The notes under the pieces: model-generated | The model's input: only the letters and a program-made list of their open reading frames with translations | Told to the model about the DNA's origin: nothing | The model's database searches: none | Made by a program: the position numbers and the translations under genes | Assembly: GCA_045604025.1 (NCBI GenBank) | Contig: JAZUNG010000059.1 | Location: 1 to 19,349, forward strand | Length of the DNA: 19,349 nucleotides | Direction of reading: 5' to 3' | DNA from: RGIG5612 sp045604025 | GTDB lineage: Bacteria > Bacillota > Clostridia > Lachnospirales > Lachnospiraceae | Part shown: positions 1 through 6,901 of the stretch, in pieces | How positions within the stretch are numbered: the stretch's first letter is position 1 | Layout of the letters: every line of letters begins with the position of its first letter

Positions 1-660
1 GAGGAAAAGGCTGAAGCCATCCAGAACTTCCTCTACTATGCGTGCGACCAGATCCACCAGTACGGCGTATATGTATCTGTCGACGTGTTCGCGGAATGCG
101 CAGGCAAATACGTCAGCGCATACGGGCAGTACTTCCCCGCCATCTCAAATGTAGTTGACGCTATCAGCGCCATGCCGTACACCGACCACTTCGGATTCAC
201 GGTAGATACCTGGAGTGACCCTTATACTACCGTAAATGACTGGGCGCAGTCAGCAGCTGCAAGACAGACCGAGATCGAAACTCCCGGTATCGTCCGCACA
301 TGGCTCACCTGCTACAATGTGCCATGGTGGAAGCCTGTCATCAAATGCGACGTCGACTATTTCGGCAAGCAGTGCCAGGCACTGTATGACGCAGGTCTCA
401 CAGGCGGATTCATGACATGGAACGGCATCTCCAATCTGGATATTTACAATATGATGGCGCCTGCCATGGGAAAGGATTATGGATATGGCACCGGATCTAT
501 CCCCGGTGTAAAGGGTGAGCCAAAGAAGACGAACGGCTCCACCTCGACCGAAACCGGTGACGAATCCGAAACCGGTGATGAATCCGAGACTGAGACTGAT
601 GGCGAAACTGATAACGATGATGAAGCTGAGAATGCCAGCGAACCAGAAACCGATAATTAG
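1..660 (+). CDS. Putative glycoside hydrolase, DUF4015 type (3' part)
   Basis: The frame is open from base 1, so the 5' end lies outside the window; 219 codons remain. The visible part resembles the C-terminal half of the DUF4015 putative glycosyl-hydrolase domain, a TIM-barrel-like family of mostly unknown substrate. Supporting stretches are SVDVFAECAGKYV near the start, a PGIVRTWL segment about residue 98, and the late YDAGLTGGFMTWNGISN segment, which matches the family's closing Ala-Gly...Gly...W-N pattern. After about residue 175 the protein becomes a Thr/Glu/Asp-rich tail encoded partly by an 18-bp tandem repeat. The TAG at 658-660 may be premature, because acidic coding sequence appears to continue beyond it. 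The gene is convergent with the permease on the other strand and ends in a terminator located inside that gene. The family call is from memory of the motifs and the substrate is not predictable. Confidence 0.68.
   Translation, partial: EEKAEAIQNFLYYACDQIHQYGVYVSVDVFAECAGKYVSAYGQYFPAISNVVDAISAMPYTDHFGFTVDTWSDPYTTVNDWAQSAAARQTEIETPGIVRTWLTCYNVPWWKPVIKCDVDYFGKQCQALYDAGLTGGFMTWNGISNLDIYNMMAPAMGKDYGYGTGSIPGVKGEPKKTNGSTSTETGDESETGDESETETDGETDNDDEAENASEPETDN
550..585 (+). repeat. 18-bp tandem repeat in the acidic tail
   Basis: Two adjacent copies of GAAACCGGTGAYGAATCC differ at one base (550-567 and 568-585). Each encodes ETGDES. In-frame tandem repeats of this sort expand and contract by slippage, which fits the ragged end of this gene. 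Confidence 0.9.
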
Positions 661-764
661 TCCGAGGCATATGACGGTGAAGATACAGAAAATGTTCGGG
701 AATATATGACGTTGAAGATATAGAAAATGACACTGCCTCTGAAGACACAGATATAACTGATCGA

Positions 765-1607
765 TCACATAAACAGATTCAGTATCAGCCCGGCGATAGC
801 GCCGCAGGCATAAAGGAGTGCTACAACCTTGAAGCACTCTTTTTTATTTTTGTCCATGCGGAACAGAACGATCAGACCGAGGCCGGCGCCTGTCGACAGA
901 CCGGCCACGCAGGAAGCGAAACTGAGGCTTCCGGCGATATAGAGTTCAGTAAACAGCACCGACACGGCACAGTTGGGGATCAGCCCGACTAACGCAGTGA
1001 TGAGCGGCTGGAAGAAGAAATTGCCTCCGATCAGCCTGCCCAGGCACTCCTCTCCGATCAGAGCGATCACCAGGTTCAACACCAGGCAGATGATAAAGAT
1101 CCACAGGATCATCTTCAGCGTATGGATGATCGCGGGCTTCAGTATACCGCTGCTCTCTTCACATCCGCAGTGCTCGTCCTGACACATGTCGGATATAACC
1201 TTGTCGTTTGCATGCTTCCTGAAAATAAAATTCAGAATATAACCAAATAGGATGCCTTCGATGAACTTGACCAGCAGCAGTTTCCAGATCACGGGGAACA
1301 TCTCCGGATGGCTCAGCATGATCAGCAGCGCCTCATCCGATGTAGCCAGAAAAACCGCGATCAGTGTACCGATCTGCACTACACCGCCCGTATACAGATT
1401 GCTCATGGCAGCAGAAAAACCGCACTGCGGTACAAGGCCCAGTGCGGATCCAACTATTGGTCCAAAGTATTTCTTTTTGCTGAACACCTTGCCAGCCAGT
1501 ACTTCAGAGTGCTTCTCCAACGCCTCCATCAGCAGATATGCTGCGAAAAGGAACGGAAGCGCTCTGGCAGTATCCAGCAGTGCGTCCAGAAGTGCATCTA
1601 CGAACAT
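765..1607 (-). CDS. Putative heavy-metal/manganese efflux permease (ArsP_2-like)
   Basis: This 280-residue polytopic membrane protein resembles the family annotated as 'putative manganese transporter' or 'arsenic efflux protein' (PF11449 type). It has an internal duplication: GLVPQCGFSAAMSNLY (about 57-72) in the first half and GLIPNCAVSVLFTELY (about 208-223) in the second. Each puts a Pro-x-Cys motif in a membrane segment followed by a Ser/Asn/Glu-containing helix. The halves are joined by a Cys/His/acid-rich loop (MCQDEHCGCEE, about 141-151) that could bind metal. The ATG at 1607 has no clear Shine-Dalgarno sequence, and an in-frame stop lies three codons upstream, so no longer form exists. 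A GC hairpin lies just upstream in the 62-nt gap after the phosphoribosyltransferase gene. It is the last gene of the htpG cluster. Family moderately sure, substrate not. Confidence 0.72.
   Translation of the reverse strand: MFVDALLDALLDTARALPFLFAAYLLMEALEKHSEVLAGKVFSKKKYFGPIVGSALGLVPQCGFSAAMSNLYTGGVVQIGTLIAVFLATSDEALLIMLSHPEMFPVIWKLLLVKFIEGILFGYILNFIFRKHANDKVISDMCQDEHCGCEESSGILKPAIIHTLKMILWIFIICLVLNLVIALIGEECLGRLIGGNFFFQPLITALVGLIPNCAVSVLFTELYIAGSLSFASCVAGLSTGAGLGLIVLFRMDKNKKECFKVVALLYACGAIAGLILNLFM
816..851 (+). terminator. Rho-independent terminator of the glycoside hydrolase gene
   Basis: GAGTGCT (816-822) and AGCACTC (833-839) form a 7-bp stem with a 10-nt loop, followed by TTTTTT-A-TTTTT. 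It works on the + strand but lies within the coding sequence of the convergent permease, where it encodes the K-N-K-K-E-C-F-K region. The two transcripts would overlap by at least 80 nt. Confidence 0.8.
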
Positions 1608-1669
1608 ATAGTATCATTTACTGCAGGCGGCGGGGCAGCACATGCCATCCCGCCGTCCGAACAGATCAT

Positions 1670-2227
1670 CTAAAGTGGATTGCCCTCGCTGTCAAACAGC
1701 GGCAGAGGCTCGAGGAAAATGATATCATCCCTCTTTGCAGCATCGCCTTCAGCCAGAATAGCCATGCGGCCAACGATCTCGCCGCCGGCTTCATTAACCA
1801 GCTTCTCAACAGCTGCCAGTGACTCGCCTGTGGAGATGACGTCATCGAGGATCAGGACTCTCTTGCCATTGATCTTGCGGGCATCCTTGCCATCCATGTA
1901 CAGGTGCTGTACAGCCTCAGTGGTAATAGACTTCACTTCCGTCTCGAATACACCTTCCATGTACAGCTTCGGAGCCTTGCGGACCAGACAGTAATCATTG
2001 CGGCCGCTCTGTTTGGCCATCTCATGAACCAGAGGAATGGCCTTGGCCTCGGGTGCGACCATGTAATCGAACTCCGGAGCCTTCTTCAGAAGCTCAGAAG
2101 CGCATGCGCATGTCAGTTCTACGTCACCGAAGATAACGAATCCAGCGATCACCAACGTGTCGGATGCCTTGCACAGCGGAAGCGCTCTGGTGCATCCTGC
2201 GATAGTCATTTCATAGTACTTTTTCAT
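1670..2227 (-). CDS. Phosphoribosyltransferase family protein (adenine PRTase-like)
   Basis: This 185-residue protein is likely to transfer a phosphoribosyl group from PRPP to a nucleobase in purine salvage, in the cytoplasm. The PRPP-binding signature VLILDDVISTGES is at about 124-136, with the two Asp and the Thr-Gly turn intact. The order of elements (an early LVIAGFVIF strand, a PEAKAIPLVHEMA segment near 59, and the PRPP loop near 130) and the length fit adenine phosphoribosyltransferase-like enzymes. The base-specific region is too divergent to name the substrate, so a xanthine or other purine specificity is possible. The start is supported by AAGGG seven bases before the ATG. Only 16 nt separate it from mrp upstream, implying co-transcription. 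Confidence 0.82.
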   Translation of the reverse strand: MKKYYEMTIAGCTRALPLCKASDTLVIAGFVIFGDVELTCACASELLKKAPEFDYMVAPEAKAIPLVHEMAKQSGRNDYCLVRKAPKLYMEGVFETEVKSITTEAVQHLYMDGKDARKINGKRVLILDDVISTGESLAAVEKLVNEAGGEIVGRMAILAEGDAAKRDDIIFLEPLPLFDSEGNPL

Positions 2228-2243
2228 TGTGGTACCCTTCCGA

Positions 2244-3131
2244 TCATTTCTTTGAGCTGCCTGCCTTGGCTCTGAGTGTAGAGATCTTCTCTACCGCAGC
2301 TGCCAGTTCAGGAGTGTCTATCTCATCGAATCTGCCTTCATCAGCCAGTTCTGCAAATGCAGGATCTATCGGAAGCTTGCCCAAAACGCTGAGTCCGATC
2401 TCGTCTGCGACCTCATCGATCTGGCTCTTTCCGAATACGCTGATCTCCTTGCCGCAGTCAGGGCATCTTAAGAAACTGTAGTTCTCGACGATTCCCAGCA
2501 CACGCACCTTCATGGCTCCGGCCATATTATAAGCCTTCTTGACGATCATATTTACCAGGCTCTGAGGAGATGTAACAATGATGATACCGTCCAGCGGGAT
2601 CGACTGATAGATAGTCATCGGTACATCACTGGTTCCGGGAGGCATATCAACGAGCAGATAATCGATATCGCCCCAGACAACATCTGTCCAGAACTGCTTT
2701 ACGATGCCTGTTATCACGGGGCCTCTCCACAATACGGGAGTATCCTCGCTCTCCAGAAACATATTGATGCTCATGATCTTGATGCCGCCTGCACTTACTG
2801 CCGGCCAGATACCGTTCTCGTCGCCTTCAGCGCCCTGTGCTATGCCGAACATCTTCTGAATAGAAGGTCCGGTGATATCGGCATCCAGTATGCCAACTTT
2901 ATAACCCTGTTTAACCAACTGAACAGCCAGAGCGCCGGTTACGAATGACTTGCCTACACCACCCTTGCCGCTCACGATACCGATCACGTGGTTAATATGG
3001 CTGCCTGCGTTCAGAGGAGCGATCAGATCCTCGGGGTTCATCTTTGCGCTGGGGCATCCGCCTGCACTGGCGCATCCCTCACACGAACCTGTGCATGCGG
3101 TTGTCTCCTGCATGTCTTTTTCTTCTGCCAT
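2244..3131 (-). CDS. mrp: Mrp/NBP35-family ATP-binding Fe-S cluster carrier
   Basis: This 295-residue P-loop ATPase belongs to the ApbC/Mrp/NBP35 family, which binds and hands on Fe-S clusters in the cytoplasm. The deviant Walker A SGKGGVGKS is at 54-62, DADITGPS at 83-90, and the Walker B region VDMPPGTSDV at about 161-170. The paired C-terminal cysteines are CPDC (223-226), the expected bridging-cluster site of the dimer. An N-terminal extension has four more cysteines (13, 17, 20 and 26), reminiscent of the N-terminal cluster of eukaryotic Nbp35 and common in anaerobe versions. The start has AGAGGT six bases before the ATG. The gene lies 66 nt after htpG and 16 nt before the phosphoribosyltransferase, in one probable operon. 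Confidence 0.93.
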   Translation of the reverse strand: MAEEKDMQETTACTGSCEGCASAGGCPSAKMNPEDLIAPLNAGSHINHVIGIVSGKGGVGKSFVTGALAVQLVKQGYKVGILDADITGPSIQKMFGIAQGAEGDENGIWPAVSAGGIKIMSINMFLESEDTPVLWRGPVITGIVKQFWTDVVWGDIDYLLVDMPPGTSDVPMTIYQSIPLDGIIIVTSPQSLVNMIVKKAYNMAGAMKVRVLGIVENYSFLRCPDCGKEISVFGKSQIDEVADEIGLSVLGKLPIDPAFAELADEGRFDEIDTPELAAAVEKISTLRAKAGSSKK

Positions 3132-3157
3132 TTTGTTACCTCTGTCTTTCTATGATC

Positions 3158-3180
3158 CGGGCCATTATCAGTGTGGCCCG
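3158..3180 (-). promoter_or_regulatory. Hairpin between htpG and mrp
   Basis: CGGGCCA (3158-3164) and TGGCCCG (3174-3180) form a 7-bp GC-rich stem with a 9-nt loop in the htpG-mrp gap. No T-run follows on either strand, so it is not a normal intrinsic terminator. It may stabilise or process the mRNA and so set unequal expression of htpG and the later genes. Confidence 0.45.
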
Positions 3181-3197
3181 CATATTACCATTCAGTT

Positions 3198-5096
3198 TTA
3201 TTCTTTACTGCCGGTCAATAATAACATGATACTGTTGCTGCGTTCAATAAATTTCGTCATTTCGTCCGTAGTTAACGGAGCATTTGCCAGTCTGGCCAGG
3301 TCATAGAGCTGCTCCAGGACCATTTCCGCGTTCTCTCCCTCAGGATGATCCAGAACATATCTGACCAGATCGTTGTTGGCGTTGAGTACCAGAGTGCCGG
3401 GGTCTTTGAACTGGTCCAGATTATCAGTCATACCCATCTGACGCATCATTTCTTCCATACGCTTGGACTCTTCAGATACAGTCAGGACTGATGATGTGCC
3501 CGCGTTCTTGAGGTTCTGCACCTTGACCTGAATACGGTCGTTCTTCAGAGCCGTGCGCAGTCTTCCCTGGATATCCTCAGCCTGCTTATCGAGAGTCTCC
3601 TGGTCAGCCTTGGATGTTCTCTTCGTAAACACCTTGTCAAGATCTGCGTCCACGCGTACGAAATGCACACCCTCACGCTTGCTCTCTACATGGCCGATAT
3701 ATGATGTATCTATGACCAGTTCCAGATAAACCGCATCCAGTTTGGCCTTCCTGAACATATTGATATACTGACCCTGCGTATGTCTTCCACTGGTATAGAA
3801 GATGGTATTCTCGTGCTTTTCCTTATTCTCCTCGAGGCACTCATCCAGGGTCAGGTATTTGTCGGAAATATTCTTATACAGAACATACTCATCCATCTTT
3901 TCAGCGAATTTCTCGTCACGGATGCAGCCGTACTTGATGAACGGATTGATGTCGTCCCAGTACTTCTCGTAATTCTCCTTGTCAGTCTTGTACATGCCTA
4001 CCAGCTTGTCAGCAACCTTCTTAGTGATATAATCAGAGATCTTAGTTACGAATCCGTCGTTCTGCAGCGCGCTCCTTGATACGTTCAGAGGCAGGTCCGG
4101 ACAGTCTATCACGCCTTTAAGGAGCAACAGGAATTCTGGGATGACCTCCTTGATGTTGTCGGCGATGAAGACCTGGTTGTTATACAGTTTGATCACGCCT
4201 TCCATGGCGTCATACTGGTTGTTCAGCTGAGGGAAATACAGAATACCCTTCAGGTTGAACGGATAGTCCATGTTCAGATGGATCCAGAACAGCGGGTCCT
4301 TATAATCATTGAAGACCTTGCGGTAGAAGTCCTTGTATTCCTCGTCAGTACACTCGTTGGGATGCTTTGCCCACAGAGGATGTGTATCATTGATCGGCTT
4401 CGGCTCTTCAGGCTCCTTCGGGGCCTCGCCGTCCTTGGCCGGTTCTGCCTTCTCTATCAGCTTGTCAGTATTGACAAAATAGATCTCTTCAGGCATGAAC
4501 GAGCAGTACTTCTGGAGCACTTCCTTTACACGGTACTCGTTCGAATACTCATAGCAGTCCTCGTTCAGGTGCAGAGTGATCTCGGTTCCTACCACCTCTC
4601 TGTCAGACGGTCCCATCTCGAACTCGGTACCGCCATCACATTCCCAGTGCACTGCCTCAGCGCCTTCCTGGTATGACAGAGTATCGATAGTGACCCTGTC
4701 AGCAACCATGAATGCCGAATAGAAGCCCAGACCGAAATGGCCTATGATCTGGTCCTCGCTGGCCTTGTCTTTGTATTTGTTGATGAAATCAGTCGCGCCT
4801 GAAAATGCGATCTGATTGATGTATTCTCTGACCTCATCCGCGGTCATACCGATACCGTTGTCGATAAACTTCAGAGTCTTCTCTGTAGGGTTGGCCACCA
4901 CCTGGATCTCCAGCTTGGTGTCCTCGGGGAAATGGTACTCTCCCATGACTTCCAGTTTGCGGAGCTTCGTGATGGCGTCGCAGCCGTTGGAGATCATCTC
5001 ACGGATGAAGATATCCTGGTCTGAATACAACCATTTCTTGATGATCGGGAATATATTTTCACTGTTGATCGATAAGTTGCCTTTTTCTGTACTCAA
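3198..5096 (-). CDS. htpG: Molecular chaperone HtpG (Hsp90)
   Basis: This 632-residue, full-length bacterial Hsp90 is a cytoplasmic ATP-dependent dimeric chaperone. The GHKL ATPase motifs are present: REMISNGCDA at 32-41 (catalytic Glu33 and Mg-binding Asn37), DNGIGM at 79-84 and the ATP-lid motif GHFGLGFYS at 119-127. The middle-domain NVSRS segment follows at about 339-343. A charged Pro/Glu/Lys-rich stretch at about 216-236 (AEPAKDGEAPKEPEEPKP) sits where eukaryotic Hsp90 has its linker. The start is a TTG at 5096-5094, supported by AGAGGTGA six bases upstream; no ATG gives a better fit. The promoter and CIRCE operator are at 5239-5301, so HrcA control is likely. First gene of a probable four-gene operon. 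Confidence 0.97.
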   Translation of the reverse strand: MSTEKGNLSINSENIFPIIKKWLYSDQDIFIREMISNGCDAITKLRKLEVMGEYHFPEDTKLEIQVVANPTEKTLKFIDNGIGMTADEVREYINQIAFSGATDFINKYKDKASEDQIIGHFGLGFYSAFMVADRVTIDTLSYQEGAEAVHWECDGGTEFEMGPSDREVVGTEITLHLNEDCYEYSNEYRVKEVLQKYCSFMPEEIYFVNTDKLIEKAEPAKDGEAPKEPEEPKPINDTHPLWAKHPNECTDEEYKDFYRKVFNDYKDPLFWIHLNMDYPFNLKGILYFPQLNNQYDAMEGVIKLYNNQVFIADNIKEVIPEFLLLLKGVIDCPDLPLNVSRSALQNDGFVTKISDYITKKVADKLVGMYKTDKENYEKYWDDINPFIKYGCIRDEKFAEKMDEYVLYKNISDKYLTLDECLEENKEKHENTIFYTSGRHTQGQYINMFRKAKLDAVYLELVIDTSYIGHVESKREGVHFVRVDADLDKVFTKRTSKADQETLDKQAEDIQGRLRTALKNDRIQVKVQNLKNAGTSSVLTVSEESKRMEEMMRQMGMTDNLDQFKDPGTLVLNANNDLVRYVLDHPEGENAEMVLEQLYDLARLANAPLTTDEMTKFIERSNSIMLLLTGSKE

Positions 5097-5186
5097 TGTA
5101 TGTCACCTCTTGTCTGAAAATCTATGAAGCCTGCCCCCGGTGCATCACTGACATGGCCTCCGGATACGCTGCTTCTTTCCATAACA

Positions 5187-5225
5187 AAAGCCCTTGCAAA
5201 AGCGTACGCAAATGCCAAAGGCTTT
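5187..5225 (-). promoter_or_regulatory. Stem-loop at the 5' end of the htpG leader
   Basis: AAAGCCTTTG and CAAGGGCTTT (mRNA sense) form a 10-bp stem with one G-U pair, enclosing a loop that contains the palindrome GCGTACGC. It starts about 7 nt after the expected transcription start in a leader of about 135 nt. Hairpins at the extreme 5' end often stabilise heat-shock mRNAs, but no function is shown here. Confidence 0.5.
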
Positions 5226-5238
5226 CGTATTTAACTAT

Positions 5239-5267
5239 ATTTTATGCTTTGTAAAGGGAAATGTCAA
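5239..5267 (-). promoter_or_regulatory. SigA-type promoter of htpG
   Basis: On the minus strand TTGACA (5262-5267) and TAAAAT (5239-5244) are separated by exactly 17 nt. This is the best promoter match in the window and lies about 140 nt before the htpG start. Confidence 0.88.
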
Positions 5268-5274
5268 CAGAAAA

Positions 5275-5301
5275 TTAGCACTCTACATCAGCGAGTGCTA
5301 A
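5275..5301 (-). promoter_or_regulatory. CIRCE operator (HrcA binding site)
   Basis: Perfect CIRCE element: TTAGCACTC, 9-nt spacer, GAGTGCTAA. It is the binding site of the heat-shock repressor HrcA. It lies 7 nt upstream of the -35 box of htpG rather than over the start point, and 4 nt after the stop codon of the preceding gene on the same strand. Confidence 0.96.
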
Positions 5302-5305
5302 CGCG

Positions 5306-5890
5306 TCACTCAAACCTGGAAATAAACTTGACCACGCTCTCATCCCATGCCCTCTCAATGCTTTTATCCATGCTGAAAGACTTCATGGATACACCGGTGG
5401 TGCATGTGAGTTTGCCGCCTTCAAAGTAGACGTTCATGAACAGCGCGTTGATCTCCGACGGGCTGTAATTGGTCAGGTCATGGCTGGCCAGGAACCCTGC
5501 CACCTTCTCAGGCGGGGTCATGAAAATGATCCTGAATCTGATGGGAAGTCTCTTTCCCTTAACGATATTGTAACAGAGGTTCCTGATCTGTCCCCATTTG
5601 ATAACCTCCTCAAAGGGGCCCTCCGGTGCTACGGTCTGATATGTGCTCTCCTCCGCAACGCGTGGAGTCATTCCTTCCTCTGCATCTCCAGGTAAGGATT
5701 CCTGACCGCTAGCTGCTTCAGATGCTGCAGGGCCGGGTCCTTTCAGAAAATCCTGATTGATATGCCCGTCGATAGACACACTGAAGAGTGTGCTGAAGCT
5801 GGCCTCTGTCACACAGAATGTGTCAAAGGTCTCGCCTGCAAACAGTGCCGTTGTGAACTTTTTGATGTTGGTGATCTCGATTAAATTCAT
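5306..5890 (-). CDS. DUF5721-family protein
   Basis: This 194-residue soluble protein has no signal peptide or membrane segment. It resembles a family of unknown function found mostly in Lachnospiraceae (DUF5721). The conserved-looking ends are LFAGETFDTFCVTEASFSTLFSVSIDGH near the N-terminus and GGKLTCTTGVSMKSFSMDKSIERAWDE near the C-terminus; I recognise these by recall only. An Ala/Gly/Glu/Pro-rich stretch at about 50-90 (GPGPAASEAASG onward) looks like an added flexible loop. AGGAAAG lies six bases before the ATG. The stop codon is only 4 nt from the CIRCE repeat, whose stem followed by TTTTC could end this transcript. Function unknown. Confidence 0.72.
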   Translation of the reverse strand: MNLIEITNIKKFTTALFAGETFDTFCVTEASFSTLFSVSIDGHINQDFLKGPGPAASEAASGQESLPGDAEEGMTPRVAEESTYQTVAPEGPFEEVIKWGQIRNLCYNIVKGKRLPIRFRIIFMTPPEKVAGFLASHDLTNYSPSEINALFMNVYFEGGKLTCTTGVSMKSFSMDKSIERAWDESVVKFISRFE

Positions 5891-5915
5891 GATTTCTTTC
5901 CTGAACAGGGAACTA

Positions 5916-5955
5916 CTGCGGTAAATATTATACCGCAGCAGTCATTTTATTGCAA
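5916..5955 (-). promoter_or_regulatory. Promoter with overlapping dyad, DUF5721 gene
   Basis: On the minus strand TTGCAA (5950-5955) and TATAAT (5927-5932) are separated by 17 nt. The -10 box lies inside a perfect 8-bp inverted repeat, CTGCGGTA-N7-TACCGCAG (5916-5938), that also covers the expected start point. This is the usual place for a repressor operator; the regulator is unknown. Confidence 0.65.
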
Positions 5956-6034
5956 TTATTCAATTGTCAGATGAAACTCATTTCTTCGCTGTGAACCCCC
6001 AGCTCATCTGTGATGCGCAGGATCAATATTCCTT

Positions 6035-6063
6035 TTGATTTAGTTGTTCTCAGCATGTACAAT
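6035..6063 (+). promoter_or_regulatory. Promoter of the alpha/beta hydrolase gene
   Basis: TTGATT (6035-6040) and TACAAT (6058-6063) are separated by 17 nt, about 60 nt before the start codon. Confidence 0.7.
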
Positions 6064-6124
6064 ACTAATACAAAAAGGATAACATGTTGTAATCTGTATA
6101 TGGGCAATATCCCGGGAGTTGATC

Positions 6125-6898
6125 ATGAATAATAAAGAGTTTTATCTCGAACAGGATGGACTGAAGATTCACTGCAAGCTGGACTTCCCCAAAAGACTGA
6201 CAGAAGGTGATAAATGTCCTCTGCTCATCCTGGTCCATGGCTTTACCGGATGGATGGATGAAGAGCATCTGATCGGTATTACCAAAGCTGCCAATGACAT
6301 CGGCATCGCAGTACTGAGACCGGATATGTACGGTCACGGAAAGAGCGACGGCGCATTCCGGGATCACACTATCCTCAAGTGGATCACCCAGATGACGGCT
6401 GTGATGGACTATGCTGCCACTTTGCCATTTGCCGGCAGACTGTTCCTGGCCGGACACTCCCAGGGTGCACTGGTTGCCATGCTCCTGGGCGCGATCTATC
6501 AGGACCGTCTGGATGCCATACTGCCTCTGTCACCGGCTGTGCAGATTCCGGAAGGAGCCAGAAGCGGATATATACTGCGCATGCATTTTGACCCGGATCA
6601 TATCATAGATGATATAGACCTCTCTACTCCAGAAAGAGAGCGTCACTTAAGCGGCAATTATGTCAGAGTGGCCCAGCTGCTTCCAACAGACTGGGCCATC
6701 ACGCGCTTTGAAAAACCGGTGCTGATCGTTCACGGGGATGCAGACGCAACCGTCCCCGTCCAGCACGCCATTGATACGGCTGCCCTGTATAAGAACTGCA
6801 CTCTGAAGGTCATCTCAGGTGATGACCATGACTATCATTTCCACCTGGATGAAGTCTGCGCTGCACTGCAGGAGTTCCTGGGGCAGTTTACTGAATAA
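6125..6898 (+). CDS. Alpha/beta hydrolase, cinnamoyl/feruloyl esterase-like
   Basis: This 257-residue cytoplasmic serine hydrolase shows the whole fold signature. The oxyanion-hole motif is HGFTG at 39-43, the nucleophile elbow GHSQG at 110-114 (Ser112), the acid HGDADATVP at 203-211 (Asp207) and the histidine in GDDHDYHFH (probably His235). The HGFTG and late DH-x-x-H-H-type pattern resembles rumen and gut cinnamoyl/feruloyl esterases, with a lid region at about 130-190. That substrate is inferred; acyl-peptidase or lipase-like activity is possible. The ATG at 6125 is preferred over an upstream TTG (6119) because GGGAG lies six bases before it. The gene has its own promoter and converges with the DUF4349 gene, the stops being 3 nt apart. 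Confidence 0.83.
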   Translation: MNNKEFYLEQDGLKIHCKLDFPKRLTEGDKCPLLILVHGFTGWMDEEHLIGITKAANDIGIAVLRPDMYGHGKSDGAFRDHTILKWITQMTAVMDYAATLPFAGRLFLAGHSQGALVAMLLGAIYQDRLDAILPLSPAVQIPEGARSGYILRMHFDPDHIIDDIDLSTPERERHLSGNYVRVAQLLPTDWAITRFEKPVLIVHGDADATVPVQHAIDTAALYKNCTLKVISGDDHDYHFHLDEVCAALQEFLGQFTE

Positions 6899-6901
6899 AT
6901 A

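Noticed and set aside
250..837. Long minus-strand frame opposite the glycoside hydrolase
   Set aside because: Cys/Arg/His-rich translation typical of an antisense shadow; no ribosome binding site.
816..839. GAGTGCT...AGCACTC looks like a second CIRCE element
   Set aside because: The half-sites are in the wrong order (CIRCE is AGCACTC then GAGTGCT) and it is followed by a T-run, so it is a terminator stem.
5965..6056. Short minus-strand frame (29 codons from an ATG, ending ITDELGVHSEEMSFI)
   Set aside because: It reads plausibly but has no ribosome binding site and overlaps the promoter of the hydrolase gene; too short to support.
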